Positions 1 through 14,642 are shown, counted from the first letter of the stretch. The stretch is 64,000 nucleotides of DNA from Polytrichum commune (GCA_950295325.1 OX485804.1:50828429-50892428); one strand, 5' to 3'. Notes: generated from the sequence alone by a model not told the origin. A program made the numbers and translations.

Positions 1-139
1 AACGGGTTTTCCGTTGAGGCGAGGCAAAATGCTCGACTCAACGGAAATCAAGAGAGCCGTAAGGCTGAAAATCAGCCATTGGCCGATTTTTTTTTAATAT
101 TTTTTTTCCCCGGTTTTTTTTGGGCATGTATTAAAAAAA

Positions 140-332
140 TCAGCACCTTCACTTTTTGGTGTGTGGTCATTCCTCTTGGTCCACATTTGGTTTACACCTA
201 GTGAAGGGCCCATGAACCATGAAAACTAATATTTTAGTAACTCGGACCACGGAAGTCGTCCCATGAAGTCGTCCCACGCAAAATAGGCCTCTTACGTGGG
301 ACGACTTCATGGTCCATAGTGTAAACCGCCCC
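140..332. repeat. Right-hand end of a TTA-flanked MITE (family E)
   Basis: This stretch matches 760-947 of the next element, including a CACTTTTTGGT-like block and the terminal segment reading back as a GTTTACACTATGGACCATGA-type inverted end. It stops at 332 and is followed by TTA (333-335). No matching left end is visible, so it is either cut by the window edge or truncated. TTA flanks and GG/CC ends are typical of PIF/Harbinger (Tourist-like) MITEs. Positions 1-139 hold only T-rich sequence. Confidence 0.5.
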
Positions 333-374
333 TTAGAGTTGAAGACCACAAAACTCCAAAATCAAATGATCTTA

Positions 375-947
375 GGGTTGTTTACATCATGGACCATGAA
401 GTTGTCCCTTGCTCCTCTAAAATATGTAATTGGTCATTGAACTCATCCTAGGACCACTTGGTTTACATCAAGAAAGAAATGTAAGAGTGACCATGAAAGT
501 TGAGGTCCCCAAAATGCTTATTTGTAGGCCTACAATATCCACTCGCATGATCCAATGGATTTCTCAGTGGGAGAGGCAAAAGAGGTTCTCTCGTTGCAAA
601 TATCACATGACCATGGCAAAGAAATGCCATTTAAAATGTTTTTTTTATCGTGATTTTTTTAAAACAAATCTCCAAACCTTTTTTCATAGTCAGGAGGAAA
701 GAAGGGGAGAAGGTCAGACATGAAGAAAATTGCCAAAATTGCCTTTTCTAGACATATATTTTGAAAATGAGCACATCCACTTTTTGGTATATGGTCCATG
801 TTCAATTACCACCTAGTCAAGAGCCGGAAGGCTTTAAAAATGCATTCTTTTAGAAATTGGACCATGGAAGTGGTACCATGAATTGTGACCATGAAAATAT
901 GCCCTTTAACATGGGACAACATCATGGTCCATGATGTAAACAACCTC
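375..947. repeat. Complete MITE with TTA target duplication (family E)
   Basis: The left end GGGTTGTTTACATCATGGACC and the right end, which reads GAGGTTGTTTACATCATGGACC on the other strand, form inverted repeats of about 35 bp. Both sides carry TTA (372-374 and 948-950). Length is 573 bp. No coding capacity is seen; a 97-codon open frame at 430-723 looks accidental. The TTA duplication and GG-type ends fit a non-autonomous PIF/Harbinger element. Confidence 0.65.
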
Positions 948-950
948 TTA

Positions 951-1913
951 TTTGTTGAGAACAGTGAACCAAGGTGCTTCTATTAGGATCCATATTCAAA
1001 GTAGCAACAACACTCTCCCGTTAAATCTCATCAGTCCGCACCCAATAATATAACCATCATGTTTAAGACACCAATTCTCAAGCATGGGTCCAATCTTGGG
1101 TCCAAAAGTAATGCCCATAAAGGGGTGCTTTGGACCCAAGTTACGTGGATCCGGACCCTAATTGAAATGCACCCTTAGGGTGCATCCGACCCCACCTCCA
1201 ATCTTATAGCATGGGAGTCGTCTTCAACGGTTGAAAGGACCGGTGCAATAATACGTCCACAAACAAGGACATTTCAATGAATAAAGTGAACAAAGGGTTG
1301 GTGGAATTAGGTACTATGGGAAACAACGATAACAACTCTAATGAGAAACCATGCAAATCGAAAGCATTGTGTTATAGATGGCCTTACTAGCTCACCCACT
1401 TTGAGAGTCCGGTAGCATAATTGCTTAACTCTTAAGAGCATGTTCGTTGGTTCTTCATCCAATGGGCCGGAACGGAAGAGTGCCATGTTTTACCTTCAAG
1501 ATGGACCCATGCGTCATGCCTAATCGCTGTAATTCCGTTGGCGGGGTCTCTAGGGTTGGAATAGCTTGGGTATATTGCACCCCAACTTTCAACTCCTCTA
1601 TAAGTGTCGATGCATGTGGGGTCCCAAATCCCAAGTCTCACTCATATCAGCAAGTTCCAACATGAAAGCAAAGTTCCAACTTTTGAGCCTTAGGAAACCA
1701 TTGAAGTATGGTTAAGTATCATTAAAGTCAGATCTTGGTTATTTAATGCAAAAAATGTTCATGGGATTTGTATTGCAAGTTGGGTCTAGCTTTTTGCTCG
1801 ACCCAACTCTCAACACAAGTCCCAAGCATCACCTCCAAAAAGCGTTGCCATGTAGGCATCCATGTCATACTTGGGACATAGGACTTGGGACCCCACGTGA
1901 AGTGGTGAGTCCC
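951..1913. other. Intergenic, no gene recognised
   Basis: Only short accidental open frames are present. Words such as TTGGGACATAGGACTTGGGACC recur loosely here and in the next element, suggesting old repeat debris. Confidence 0.4.
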
Positions 1914-2327
1914 AACTTCCATGCTCGCAACAGCTAAGATTACATGGATTGACCTCGACTGATTTGGGACTTAGAACTTAGGATCCCATGGGAACAGTTA
2001 GAACACGATCACCCACTATACATCAAACGCTAACACAAGAGGTGCTAAAGCATGTTACATTATTTGAGAGGGGAGTAGTCTCATTATATGTCCCACATGT
2101 CCACTCTATATGAGCTTCATAAATTGTGGGTCCCATGATCAACACCAATATCTTTCTATACAAGGGGCTTTACATAGAAACAATCGAAGCTAGTATTCTA
2201 TTTGGCCAAGGGATGTGAGGTATCAATAGTTGATTCTCATGGGATCACATGGGTTCAAATGGGATCCCAAGTTCTAAGTCCCAAATCACTTGAGGTCAAC
2301 CCATGTAATCTTAGCCGTTGAGAACAT
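1914..2327. repeat. Foldback (long inverted repeat) element
   Basis: Arms at about 1914-1991 and 2252-2327 are inverted copies. Both contain GCTAAGATTACATGG, then TTGACCTC, then GATTTGGGACTTAGAACTT and GGATCCCAT. The arms are about 70-75 bp with few mismatches, separated by about 260 bp without coding capacity. This is a foldback or MITE-type element; no clear target duplication was found. Confidence 0.65.
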
Positions 2328-2439
2328 GGAAGTTCTATATCAAGACTATATATGTATAAGATGAGGTGAGAGAAATGGGTCCATTAAAAAAACTAACAAT
2401 TCAATCAAAGTTTAACATTAACTTACTATACATAGCAAT

Positions 2440-4430
2440 GTATAAACAAATGGAAAAGGTTGGTTCACTATTGGCTTTTAAAAGATCCTTTGTGAAAAAC
2501 CATTGTTTCATATTGGAATGGGATCATTGCCATTGACTATAAATTTCATGTGGAACACAATGATACTTATTGTGACCTTCCTAGCACCTTCATTTTGGAT
2601 GAATTGCTTTCAAGAGTCATTCATAAACCCAAATAAAAGTTGCTTTGGAAGTTGGGGGTTAAACCAACCCTTGGGCTCATTGAGCATGTTTTTTGGACTC
2701 TACACGGATAAGTGGTATGCATGATTGGCTTAGCAAAGTGGATTAAGGTAAGCATGTGTTTAATGGGCATGCTAAGCTTTGCACCCACTTCTTGCAGGAT
2801 GCAAATTCGACAAGTAATGTGAGATAGTTCAAACCATGTCCTCATCCATTTGCTTAGTAATTTTTGGAGCTCATATTAATATTTTAATAATTGTTAGAGT
2901 GAGGATTCTTGGCGTAATATATTGGTTCCACCCCCATTATGTAGACTAATGAGTCTAGATTTGTAACCATATTTTGAGCATGTGATGAAATCTCTTTTTA
3001 ACACCGTTTTGGTGCGTGTTCTTACATCCACACCTTACCAAAAACCACTCAAATCTATATAGATGTTTGATATTGGGGGGGGGGGGGGAACCATGACAGG
3101 CTTGCCTTAGACATAGTAGAAACAAAAAAACAATGTATTTTATTTGAATATACTACAAATATTTGAAGTTTCATACCCTAGCTATTTAAGTCCCTACTTA
3201 GATCAACACTTTTCCCACTACAAATGACCCTAAAATGATCCCACCAATAGTCCTATTCATCCTCGATTTTTCCCAAAACCACCACCACACTAAAATCAAC
3301 ATTCCTTCCAATAAAGAATAGATCCGTTATAATTTTTGCATATAGAAACTAAAATAATAATAGATAAGTGGCCCAACCCTAATTACATCCTAGCACTTGC
3401 CCAATACCAACACTACATCCTCCCATAATCGCTCCACTTATACCCAAATTTTCCCCCACTTTGCATTGGAGACATTAGGATTGTGTACTCCGGTTATGGG
3501 ATTAGGAGGCTTGCTAAGAGAGTGCTTTTGGAAAAGGGATAGAAATAGTATTTTGTCATTTAATCTCACCGTACTTGCAAAGACATTGAGCCTTTGCAAC
3601 CCTACTTCACACCACTTGAAATATTATAATTGTTTTTCATTGATACACAAAGGCTTAAGGTTCATAACCAATAAGGGAGTAAACATTTGACAACCTATAA
3701 TTTACTATACGATTCTTTTATGGCCCGAAGGTTGACGGAAAGGAGGAGTTATCCTATATGAGGATGTGTTCCATTCATCCCACATAAAAGCCTCAATATA
3801 GTATACAACATAAAGGTTAATTTTTGAACTTGATATGACGCCAAAATTAGCTATAGAGACACCAATTTAGGTTACACGAGGTCAATTGAGAAGAATTGGC
3901 AGCAAATCCATAAAGTCAAGTTTTAATGTTGGATGGATGAGAAGTACACTCATATTCGATAATTCCCTCTTTCCACGATTAGGAATGTAATAGGGATCTA
4001 GTAAAAATATGATCCCCATAGTTCAAGGTTGTTTCATGTCAACTATGTCCCTTGAAACGGAGTGAGGATTACTAATGAGCTAATCCATTGGTCAACGGAT
4101 CCTACAAAAAAGACATTAAACAAACATGAACTGCATTTTCAACTTGGATAATAGTGGTAGGGCCTAGCTCCAATAGGTGGGCATTGAACTATGGCGTACT
4201 TTCAAGCATTGTGTGTTAAACCATAACTTCCTAAGTGGCCATATTTGGGATTATGAATGACTCTTGAAAGAAAATACATCCAAAATGAAGGTGCTAGGAA
4301 GATCACAATACGTATCATCATGTTCCTCATGAACTTCTCTTGTCAATGGTGACATTCCCATTCCAAACTGGAAAGACAGTTGTTCACAAAAAAAATTTAT
4401 ACTCAATAATGAACTAACTTTCTTTGATAG
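2440..4430. repeat. About 2-kb element with long divergent inverted repeats
   Basis: Sequence around 2480-2720 recurs inverted at about 4200-4420. For example CTTCCTAGCACCTTCATTTT at about 2580 is read backwards near 4290, and GGAATGGGA is matched by TCCCATTCC near 4365. The arms are long (over 150 bp) and moderately diverged. The interior has no recognisable transposase; it includes a G12 run (3077-3088) and small chance open frames. It is probably an old non-autonomous DNA transposon. Outer limits are approximate. Confidence 0.5.
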
Positions 4431-7400
4431 TCAATGTATCAATATATATATATAAGAACACATATTATTTTTGATTGAAAATTGTCAAACATCTAGGACA
4501 TTTATTTGTTACCTCGAAGTGTACATTTTTTCTTAACATGATCTTGATAGTTTGGACTATAATTTTATTGCATGTATTTATTATAATTTATTAAAGTTCA
4601 AAGATAGAATCAACTATAAATCAATCATGAAAATACAAAATATTATACATATATTTCTATTGTATTGATGTGATTTTAAAATTAATGGCAACAACTTGTC
4701 CTTTATGTACAACAAAACCCACAATACACTCCAAGTAGGTAAGGGTTAAATGGTCACAAGCCTCAAAATTAGTTTGATGACAATGGTCAAAATTTAAGGG
4801 AAAGGGTCCAGTTATTCTCAGCATTTGCAATTCTTTTGTTGTTTACTCTTTAGTTTTTGGGATAAGTGTTGCTCTAAGCATAATATCATTTAGTAGTCTA
4901 CATAGTCCGAGTCCACACATTGAGCCTAGGGAGAGAACAACCAAATGAGCTAGCAAAACCAAGCAAACAATTTCAAGTCAAATGGTAACTATCCAACCAT
5001 ATTGCACACACACCTCTTCTAGGGGATCACTAACATCGGGTATTCACAACATTCCATCAATAGTTTCATGAAACATAACATCACTCAACACTAGGGTGTT
5101 GCACCCTTGGTTTCACGAATGAAGCAATAATGATTCCTCTTGTATTCTAGGTCATCTTTGCAAAACGAATAATATTCAACCTAAGCACTGGTGACTTTGT
5201 GAGGGTGGATGCAAAGTGGCAAACATCTGGCAGAGCGTCGGGATAATCCACCCGTTAGTTTATTTCGCAACCATCATATTGTGTGGGCCCAGCCACCAAC
5301 TCGGTAGGTCGCCCATCAACGTTGGCTAGTTGCAAATATCCTTAACTATTAGTCAATTTTAGCCATGTACCTCGCTAGGGAAAAACATTATCCATTTATA
5401 TAATTAAAAATTAAAAATTAAAAAACCTACAACGAGCAATGTTATGAACATCTAGAACTCATTACAAGATAATACATGCCAATATAAGTGACAAACAACC
5501 TAATCAATCTTTGATGAAATGAAATTCAATTTAAATTTGAAGAAAACAAATGGCTTATGGGACAAAGAGTACATTAGAATTGGTGTCAAACCGGCTAATT
5601 TTCTAGTGTGATGGAGTATGGTAGCCTCTGTGAGACTGAGGCTAATATTGTGATTGTTGTCACATGCAATAAATTTTCCAAAACTTATATAGTTCTTTCC
5701 AGCCACTTTACCCCCTCCCATATTAAAAATATAAAAATACTAAATAAAGACTCCTCTCCTCAAGTGTACATGCAATTAGAATCAATCACAATAAGTTTTG
5801 AAGCTCATGTATGGGGTCATATACACAAAATCCATAAATTTTCAAAAGAATCGACTTGATAAGCTCACCCATACGGAAAGTCAAATTCAATGAATTATAT
5901 TATGACCTTGTGTTGTTACTTTATCATAAATACTTGGCTTGATTCCCAAATTTGCATGAGAGACCACCAATTAATCCAATGAAGATTGGTTGGAATAAAC
6001 ATTATTTCAAATTATAATAACATGTGTTTACTTCAGCCCCTTAATCCACAATGGATAACCAAAATGCCATATATGTGTAAGAATGTCATGTTCCACATGT
6101 TTGCAATTTATGTCACATGTGTATTCACTTCGTTGAGAACACTGCAAAATTTTAGAGCACTCTGATATGTCTTGACCCATGACAAATTAAAAAGATGGAT
6201 ATGTGAAAGAAAAAATGCTCTCCAAAGCAATAGCTAAACGGAATACGACATGACTTGATCATGAAAAAGACATCAGAGAACATAGACGAAGCTAATGAAA
6301 CCCAATTGAAATGAATCGGTCTTTATAATCCACAAGATGCATGTTTTGACTACAAACCCTTCATCTACAATGGATGACTTTACCATAATGCCACAAAGCT
6401 CGAGTCCACCCTCCTATATGCATAACGGTATGCAAGTACCTTATGCATTGTACGGTTTATTTTCCAAGCTACGCCACCTAGTTGAGTATGCCGTAAAAAT
6501 GTGAAGTATTCCAATATGACCCGGGCTAAGGCAAGTTGAGAGAAGGACGAGTGGAAGGAGCCTTCAAAAGTGGCGTGGAGTGGATACAACATAGCAACAT
6601 GTTGCTTCCCAATAATGGGCCTTACAACCCAATGTGTGGGTTTCCCATCAAGGACGTCTCCATGTGTAGCTTTTGTGCAATGGCCACATCATCCCATCGG
6701 GGACCTCTAATAATGTTAGCTTTGAGCCCCCACCACCTATCGCTAGGTGTGCATCCTTTTCAAGTGATCGTTTTTTGGGTTCATGATGTGGCTTAATTTT
6801 GTTGGGTCTAGGCAAGCCAATCCAAGCTGCTCTCTATTATTGTGTCACGAAGTTTTTTCCAAACAAAACATGGCTTCATCATTATGAACTTTGTGACGAT
6901 TGTCATCCATTGTTTTGAAAAGATGTGGTAAGTTTCAATCCATGGACGTCGTCCCAAGTAGAGGAGCGAGAAGTGAGAGAGAAAACAAGAAAAAGAAAAG
7001 CCAACGTCAGGCAGTCCAACATGAATTTGAGTATGTTTGTCTTACCATGTTCAAATGTTCCCTTGATGCGGTGCATGGTTTACTGCCTACCTTGCGGTGA
7101 GAGTGAGAGAGAGAGACCATATGGTTCAAATATATGTTTTGTGATGCAACTGCATCTTCAAACTGCATCACAGTTCTTGGAATGGAACTGCGATGATTGT
7201 AAGGTTCACAAACCAGCCTGCCTCTTCGAAAGTGCCAATCAAAGTCAGATACTCAATATGCTAGGTTTCACTACACGAATTGCAATTTCTCAAAATCCAT
7301 TTTTGTTCCACTAAATGCTTTTATGATCAACTACAATAAAAGATTTCCATATTGTTATTTATATATTTCAAACATGACCAGTGGAAGAAAATCAATAGTG

Positions 7401-8624
7401 TTTGTATGACATCACTTGCATTTGGTCATGGTAAAAAATGAACTCTACGATGTGAATGTTAGAGGTATGTTGAACAGTAAGGGTTGTGGTGAATCCTAGT
7501 GAGCGGTTATGAATGAGTGTGATATACCCGTTTGTCAAATGAATCACTAAATAAACATGTAATAAACATTGTTTTGCTATTGAATGGCATCTAGTAACCA
7601 TGCAATAGCATACATAGAGGCATGCGGAGGTGGGCAAAGATTCATGCCTGTAAGTTAAGTTCTAGGTAAAGAAGATTTGAGCGCCCCTCATGGTTTGGAT
7701 TTTGTTTTTCATAGAGAGCTCGACCCCAGAAGTAGCATCAGAAATGTCGAACTAGGTTGGTGAGATCTAGTTAGGATTAACAAACCCTAACCCTATAGAA
7801 GGTCGAGATTTTTACTGGACCTCAAGTGGCACAAATTCCAAGCACATGCGGGGATGGTGTTTTCCATATGCTTTAGCTACGTAAGTTCCGACATTTGGAA
7901 GGCGAAGACCCCATCGTACGGTTGTGTGTTAGGAGGATTGGGTGAAATTCCCATACTACTCTCGGAACATTACCTTAAGGCCCATCCCCACATGGCTTTA
8001 TCTAGACAACCAAAGTCTTTCCTAAAAACCAGGGAAAGCTCCCTCGGTAAGGGCGGAGGCACCCGGCTGTTCCATTGCCCTACGAGAACTTGTTCTGGAG
8101 ATTCTTGAGTAGGTTTAAAATTGGTAGCTTTTCACACACTTTTCCTTGTTTTATCTACCAAACAATGACATGTTGCGATTTTTTTTTCTTCCCATCCCCG
8201 AATGCCCCACCACTCATCTATTTTACCCTTGGTTTTTGTTGATGGAGTTTCTCATACCATCATGGCTAAGACTGAAAGCAACAAATCACATGGGCCAGAG
8301 GCGACAATTTTAAAGGTCTCACCTTCTTGCCTCATCGATAGGTATTGATGGAAGGGTCGGTGCTTGAGGTTTGAAACCTCCGTTTTTTAACCATGCCACG
8401 TCCCTTGCCAACTAGGCTTGGGAGTAGATAACATTGATGGTGTGAAGGCCATGTTTTTAGAACAAACTTTTAAGCTGAGCTAAAGTCACGTGGGAAGGGG
8501 GCATTAGCCATGTACAATTATTCTCTATTTTGTTTCCACAACTTCATATCTTCATCGTAGCTACGGTTTGAATCTCATGTAGCTGAAGATATTGTTAAAT
8601 ACGAAAGTACATGGACCATTACAT
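4431..8624. other. Intergenic, nothing recognised
   Basis: AT-rich sequence without supportable genes. Open frames of 60-130 codons (for example 6925-7314) overlap one another in several frames and show no known motif. A short GA-rich run lies near 7089-7113. Confidence 0.4.
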
Positions 8625-9085
8625 CGTTAACATTATTCAATGTCAAGTGCACTATTGACAACACAACCTGAACTAGATGTCTAGAGGTCTCAAAGTGTCG
8701 CTTTTGCTAATTGTCAACATAATACTATTTGTCAACACAAGTAATTTTTTGAAGCTAAAATATGTTTACATCATGACATGTAGCATAGCTTATTGAAGAA
8801 CTTGAGATAATAATGTTGTGTGTTTAATATGCAATCGAAATGAAATATTCAACATTCTAATGCCAAGTGTCATTTGTGTACACTTTTAATGAACTTGTAG
8901 ACTGTTGTGTAACATAGCTTATAACACTACTATACGCGCTCCTGCCAAGATATTAACAAGCACACTTGCACATCAGGTGTCATGAGGTGACACTAATGAT
9001 GAAGTCGTTGATCATTAGTGTAACCTGTTATACGCTTCAAATTAGGGTAAGTGACACTCAATCCCTGAAATGTTGTAGACAACTC
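8625..9085. repeat. Dispersed MITE family B, degraded copy 1
   Basis: Shares blocks with 32,083-32,562 and 35,704-36,252 in the same order: a CAAGTGCACTATT-like start, GATGTCTAGAGGTCTCAAAGTGTC, TTTGTCAACA, ATGCCAAGTGTCATTTGTGTACA, GTGTAACATAG and a terminal GTGACACT. The terminal TAGTGTCAC inverted repeat is poorly preserved in this copy. No coding capacity. Confidence 0.6.
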
Positions 9086-12000
9086 TTCGATCCCTCTTCT
9101 TTAGTATAGCTTGGATAAAGTTTTAACCTCCTTTTCATAGTCACTGAAAGATATGAGATTCTCAAGCATTGCATCAAATTCATACAAGCTTCATTCTTAG
9201 TTTATGTTGGGCTAAGAGAACAAGCTAGCCAAGTTAAATAGTGTTATAAAGGTATTGTATTGAGTTGTCTAGGTGTTGTTTATGACTGGAATAGTTTACA
9301 TACTTGTAACAAGGTAAGTTCTTTTATAGAGCCGCATGTCTTGGCACCTTGGCAAACTCGTCCATTTCGGAGGTAAAACCAGTCTTGAACTGTCATGACT
9401 TTTTTATGATGCTATTTTGATATCATATATAATGGGAAGTTTACACTCTTTTAAGCACATAAGGTAGGGGTATTTGGGGATGATTTTGACTCAAGTAATG
9501 AATTGGGCACCTATACAAAAGTTATTTTATTTTGTGATACTCACCAAATATCAAGAATGGATTGGTATTATGATTTTGGTACCAACCGGGTGGGTTATGG
9601 ATATCATTGTTCACTTTGAATATTGATACCATGTATCCATTTGCATATAAGTCCAAACATTGGTAAAAACTAAATGGGGTATTTTAAAGCATGGACCTTG
9701 TTGTGATAATGCCATTCAACTCAAAAAGTGACATCGAAGATCCCACTATAGTCTATCAAAATGAAGCAACCCTCAAGTCAACTATATTGGGTTTGCTTTT
9801 ACCATCTCCCCTGCAACCAAAATAAACAAAAATTATGAAGACACCTCAAAGCATGTGTCAACATTAGTGGCTACCAAATTAGATAGGGGGAATCGGTCCC
9901 TTTGAGCACGGGTTGAATAATTGTCATATAGCATGACTATCTTTAGTTTTAAATTTCAACACACATCTGCCTCTACATCAAAATTAGGTTTAGAGAGCTC
10001 GATTTTAATCCACACTAGTGTCAATGTCATATTATTATTGAAGTCTATACATTGACATCCAAGTAAGCAAGGTTATAAATAACTTGATTATGTGAATGAG
10101 TTGTGCAATTCAACTTCCACATTGTTTACTCATCCATATTACTGGAACATTTTAGTATTATGGAATTTATGAATACTAAAATTGATCATAATTTTGGAAT
10201 GGGGGTCCATAGAACCTACATCTTTGTGGCTTGTTCATCCCACCTATAAGTCCATAGCATTCATAGTAATTTAGGGGCCCCGGGGTGGTTTAAACCGGTG
10301 TTCCACTAGAAAATGTGGTGAGATAAACTATATGATCTTATTTAATGTTTCAAAATAAAAATGAAATGTTTTTGTGAAAATTCCATGGTAGTATAAATTC
10401 ATTCTAAGTATATAATTGTATTCTTAGAATATTCATTAAAATTGTGGAATATCCCATGCATGTGCACATGATTTCAGAACCCCTTGATTATCCCATTATT
10501 GCACATGATTTATATCTGTACATATTCCAAGATCAAGCACATTTAAAAAATGAAATCACGAGCTATAAGGGGTTCCCAATGTTTCACCTCCAACTTGCAT
10601 TTTTGCAATGACCCTTGGCTTGTGACACCCTTATAGACATTTGGATTGGTCAATTACACGTGGCTTGCGAAATGGTCCACATTGAAAAGGCAAAAGATGT
10701 AGACGGGAACGTAGAAGTGCCTATCAAGGACACTTTGAGCACCAAGGTCCCTTACCTAACCCATACAAGTGATCCATTATCAAGTTTGGACTAGCAATTA
10801 CGCTAAGAACACAACAACATGACGATCGCATGAATCAACGCGTATCTGAAATCTACAAAGTTGTTCAAAGCCACAAACCTCATTTGACCCTTCCTAGCCA
10901 CATGCATACAGTAGCTTCCCAGACCCCAACGTGGACAGTGTCGATTATCGACACTACGTCCCCTCCAACCAATAAGTTGGATGTTCATCCCTTGGAATAA
11001 AACAACGAGTGTCCACAATGAAACATGTAGTAGGTCGCCCACTTTATTGAAAAAGTAAATGTTAAAATTGGAGGCACGGTCGGAATTGAACGTTTCTACC
11101 TCACGATGGTTTCCTTTGGCACTTGTTTAAAGGTTGTGTGTGATGTAGGACGGTTTACTATACACTCGGTAGATTTGTAAGTCAAGGCATGCACTTGGGG
11201 TGTGTTTTCTTGTATATTTTGGGTGTAAGTTAAAAGCTCCCGAGTCTCATTCCCCCGCATTGCTTGGTGCACATCAAGGAATGGAAACGAGGTTCGTGTA
11301 CCGAAGGTTGTCTTTGGCACTTGTTTAGACTTTGTATGTGACGTTGAGAATTCAATCCTTTCGGGGACTTAGTCTCTCTCGCTCGTCACCAACCAACATC
11401 ACAACCGCCCTTCTTTTTAATAAAGCAAAATAAAAGTCCCTTAATATTTTTCTTCTTTCTTTTGGGTGGTTGGCCCATAGCCGGAGGGGCGGGCGGGCGG
11501 GCGGCAAGGTGACGGAAGGTGGATAACCGTGCACCGCAAGCTCGTAATACACAAAGTCAAACATCACTCCCATAGGCCCCTATCCCCTTCTTACTACACT
11601 CATTGTTTCAATTAGTGCGTGTGGTACTAATTCCCGAAACATGCATTATTTTTGTCAACTCTCAACAATAGCGAGGGGTGAGTCTTTTATTGAGCGATAC
11701 TAAATTCATGAGTACATACTCAGTTACCATACATTTCAAGAGGATTAGTTTGTATTTTAAAATGTTTGTAAAGTGATACAAAAAAATTTATACCCAAAAC
11801 TGAATTTTGCCAAGATGAAAAGTGCCGGTACTTTCAATGAGTAGTAATCTAAGTGAAGTTGGGATGAACAATGCTTTCTACATCTTTTGGTGGGACTAAT
11901 TTAACATCGTAAAGAAATTCAACATCAACTTCGCTAATTGCCCACAATCACGATTATGCCTCCATCAGTAATTGGGATAATTAGTGTACTTAAGAACTTG

Positions 12001-13373
12001 AAAATAGAGGAAGTGTCCAAAGAGTCTTGTTGTCATTCACAAGGTATATTACCCTATGACCGACCTACGTGTTTGTAGAACCATCCAACTTATAATCAAG
12101 GCCGGGCCCAGATACCAAGTTCCAGTTGGATGTATGAGAGCTTCAAGCACTCATAGGCACATGTACTACAACTATACTTAAGGCAAACGGTGCTAAAACC
12201 AACACCTATAAACGCCTCCCAGTCGCCAACACTCTACCACCTCGAGTTGTTCCCCATGGTGTAGGAGTGTCAAAGCCAACAGAGTGATGGTTTTAGGTGC
12301 CATTAGTGGTGCTACTTCATAGCAACATCCATTACCTTCATGTAGGGTAGGTAACGGGCTCCACTTTATCTCAGGTCAGTTCAAGGTGGCTTTAGGGTGG
12401 CTTGTCAGTGCCTATTCTAACCATTCTATTCGCGGAAAGGGCAGGGGTAGGGGTGTCCAACCATTCTATTCACAAAGCGAAGAAGGTACACCCACAATGC
12501 ACGAAGGGTGTTGGTTCTAGGCGTACAGAGGGTTGATACCCAAGATGTAAGATGATAGTTTTGCAACCAAACCGGGTGGGATCATGGAGGTGGCCATGTG
12601 CATTGTGCGTTGTTACTAGTTGGGCTTTAATCTAGCTTGAGGCTAGGACCCAACTATGTTATGTTGGCTTTAGGCAATGAAGGTGGGGGTCCTTATCATA
12701 TGCAAGGTCATCATACACTTTGCATATGATAGAAGGGATTGGTTTAAGGAAGCTAATATTTTAACTTTGAATATTCATCAAATATTTATATTGAGGCTTG
12801 TTTTTCTCTTTATCCTATGTTTAGCCCAAAGACTTATATATATATATATATATAGCCATATGTATATGCAATAGCTCGAAGTGTTGGTTTAAGCACCCTC
12901 TGCCTTTGACATGATCATTCCTCCTTTGAAGCATTTTAGCATACATAAATTATCATATAACATCTTTTTTGGAGGTCCTTGTTGGCAATTGAAATAGGAC
13001 TCCAAAACATCACAACATGTAGTATTTAGGCACCATATGTGTTAAGGAGGTGGCTTTGCCACTCTTTCCTTGTTCTAATGATGAATGTTGCTGCCATATT
13101 ATTCATCTTTTTGTTTGAGTACAGTTTCAATGGGTTGGGTCATACTTTTTGCTTGGGTTGCATAATCATGTCACACCAATTTCGCTACATATTAGAGTTG
13201 TTCATAAAGTAAAGCACGTGAAACCATAAGTTTAGTCCTAAACCGTGAGTTTATGAGAATGAACACAAAGTCACCCAAGTTTTGTTAGGGCTTCAATTAT
13301 CATACGCAAAGAGTGGTGTTGGGTTATTAAAAATCAACTTTCTAGTTTCTTCGATTATAACAGGTGGGTTTAA
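9086..13373. other. Intergenic, nothing coding recognised
   Basis: AT-rich DNA. A phrase containing CTTTGGCACTTGTTTA occurs twice (about 11,113 and 11,308), which may be a decayed direct repeat. A (TA)n run lies at about 12,837-12,854, and a short GGGCGGGCGGGCGG run at about 11,487. No gene is supportable. Confidence 0.4.
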
Positions 13374-13475
13374 GGGTTAATGTCCATACATGCCGCTCAC
13401 CCACCAGATTCCACTTAGTGGCATCTACATTTCCACTAGATTGTGGTGGGTGAGCGACCTACATGGAAACCAACC
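13374..13475. repeat. Palindromic mini-MITE (family F), copy 1
   Basis: About 102 bp, nearly all inverted repeat. The left arm GGGTTAATGTCCATACATGC plus CGCTCACCCACCA pairs with a right arm reading GGTTGGTTTCCATGTAGGTC plus CGCTCACCCACCA on the other strand. Flanks are TAA and TTA. A second, more decayed copy is at about 37,594. Confidence 0.6.
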
Positions 13476-13487
13476 TTAAGCTAGCCT

Positions 13488-14642
13488 TGCACTTGCCAAT
13501 TTAGGATTTAGGTCAGTGGGTCCCACATGCATACTCTATTTTTAAGTCTTGAAATTTTGTCAAAGTTTTAAAGTTAGAAAGTCCCAAAAATTTCAACCCA
13601 ACTTTCAAAATGGGCTCCAATACACAACAAGCTAACAAGGTCTTAGGTCTTTATCAAATAAGGATCAAACCCGTGATTTGTCCCCCTTTGACGGACTTTA
13701 TGGATAACTTTATTCTATGGGCGCTACGTCTTAAGTCCCAATTTGCAAAGGCCTAACTTCATAGGTCCTAGATACTACTAAAGAACGTGGAAAATGCTTT
13801 TCACGGGACTTCAGTTGGCAAAGTGTAAACAACACATTTCCAAGTGCAAGTCAAATCCCATACACTTAACCACATGTATTTATAGAATAAGTTTTGTAGA
13901 GCTTCTTATATGTGAAGCCAACACGATCTTATTGCGCTTGCTCTATTCATGATTTTAAAACATATCATTGTAGGCATGTTGTTGTTACCACAAATGTTAA
14001 GTTGATCATCGTGATGATGGTATTGATGGTTGAAAGTGATAGAATTAGCAAAACAAAAATAATATGGCAAGTTCCAAGAGTGAGTGTATTTGTGGACCAA
14101 ATGCTCTTGGGTACATATTTGGAGGATGAGTTTTTATTGAGCATAAAGGCGAGTCCATCTACATTCAAGTAATTGTGCAAAATGCTAGGCACATTTTGAG
14201 ATCATTCAATACGCATTTTGAGAAATTATTGCTATAAAGACTACAATTGCATTAGTGCTCAATGAATTGGGTATGAAAAACAACGTGTTGATTTGTGTTG
14301 TTATATATGGGTCTCATCAAGTTAATCTTCTATCATTGGTAGGGAGTATTGTGAGACAATGAAGACTCTCTTAAAACCATTGGTATCTTACAAACCGACA
14401 TACCCATAAGTAGATGTTAACTTTGAGACCCTTCATTGTATTCCATACGTGATCAATGCAATAGATGGAAGCAAATTCCTATAAATACACCTCCTAAGGA
14501 TCCAACATTGTAGTACTCCTAAAGAGGATTATATTCAGACCTACATAAAGATGTAGTCCATGCAAAGTGTGATTTTAGGACTCTGACTTGGTGGGATTCG
14601 TTGCATCCATGATTGGATTGTATTTCAAAAAAAAAATGAAAG
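13488..14642. other. Intergenic, nothing recognised
   Basis: AT-rich, with only small overlapping open frames around 13,906-14,192 and no known motif. Confidence 0.35.

Noticed and set aside
6925..7314. 129-codon open frame
   Set aside because: No motif, overlaps another frame, and includes a GA-rich stretch; expected by chance.
11060..11095. tRNA-like T-arm on the - strand near 11,080
   Set aside because: GTTCAATTCCG resembles a B box, but the arms do not pair and no A box or acceptor stem is found.
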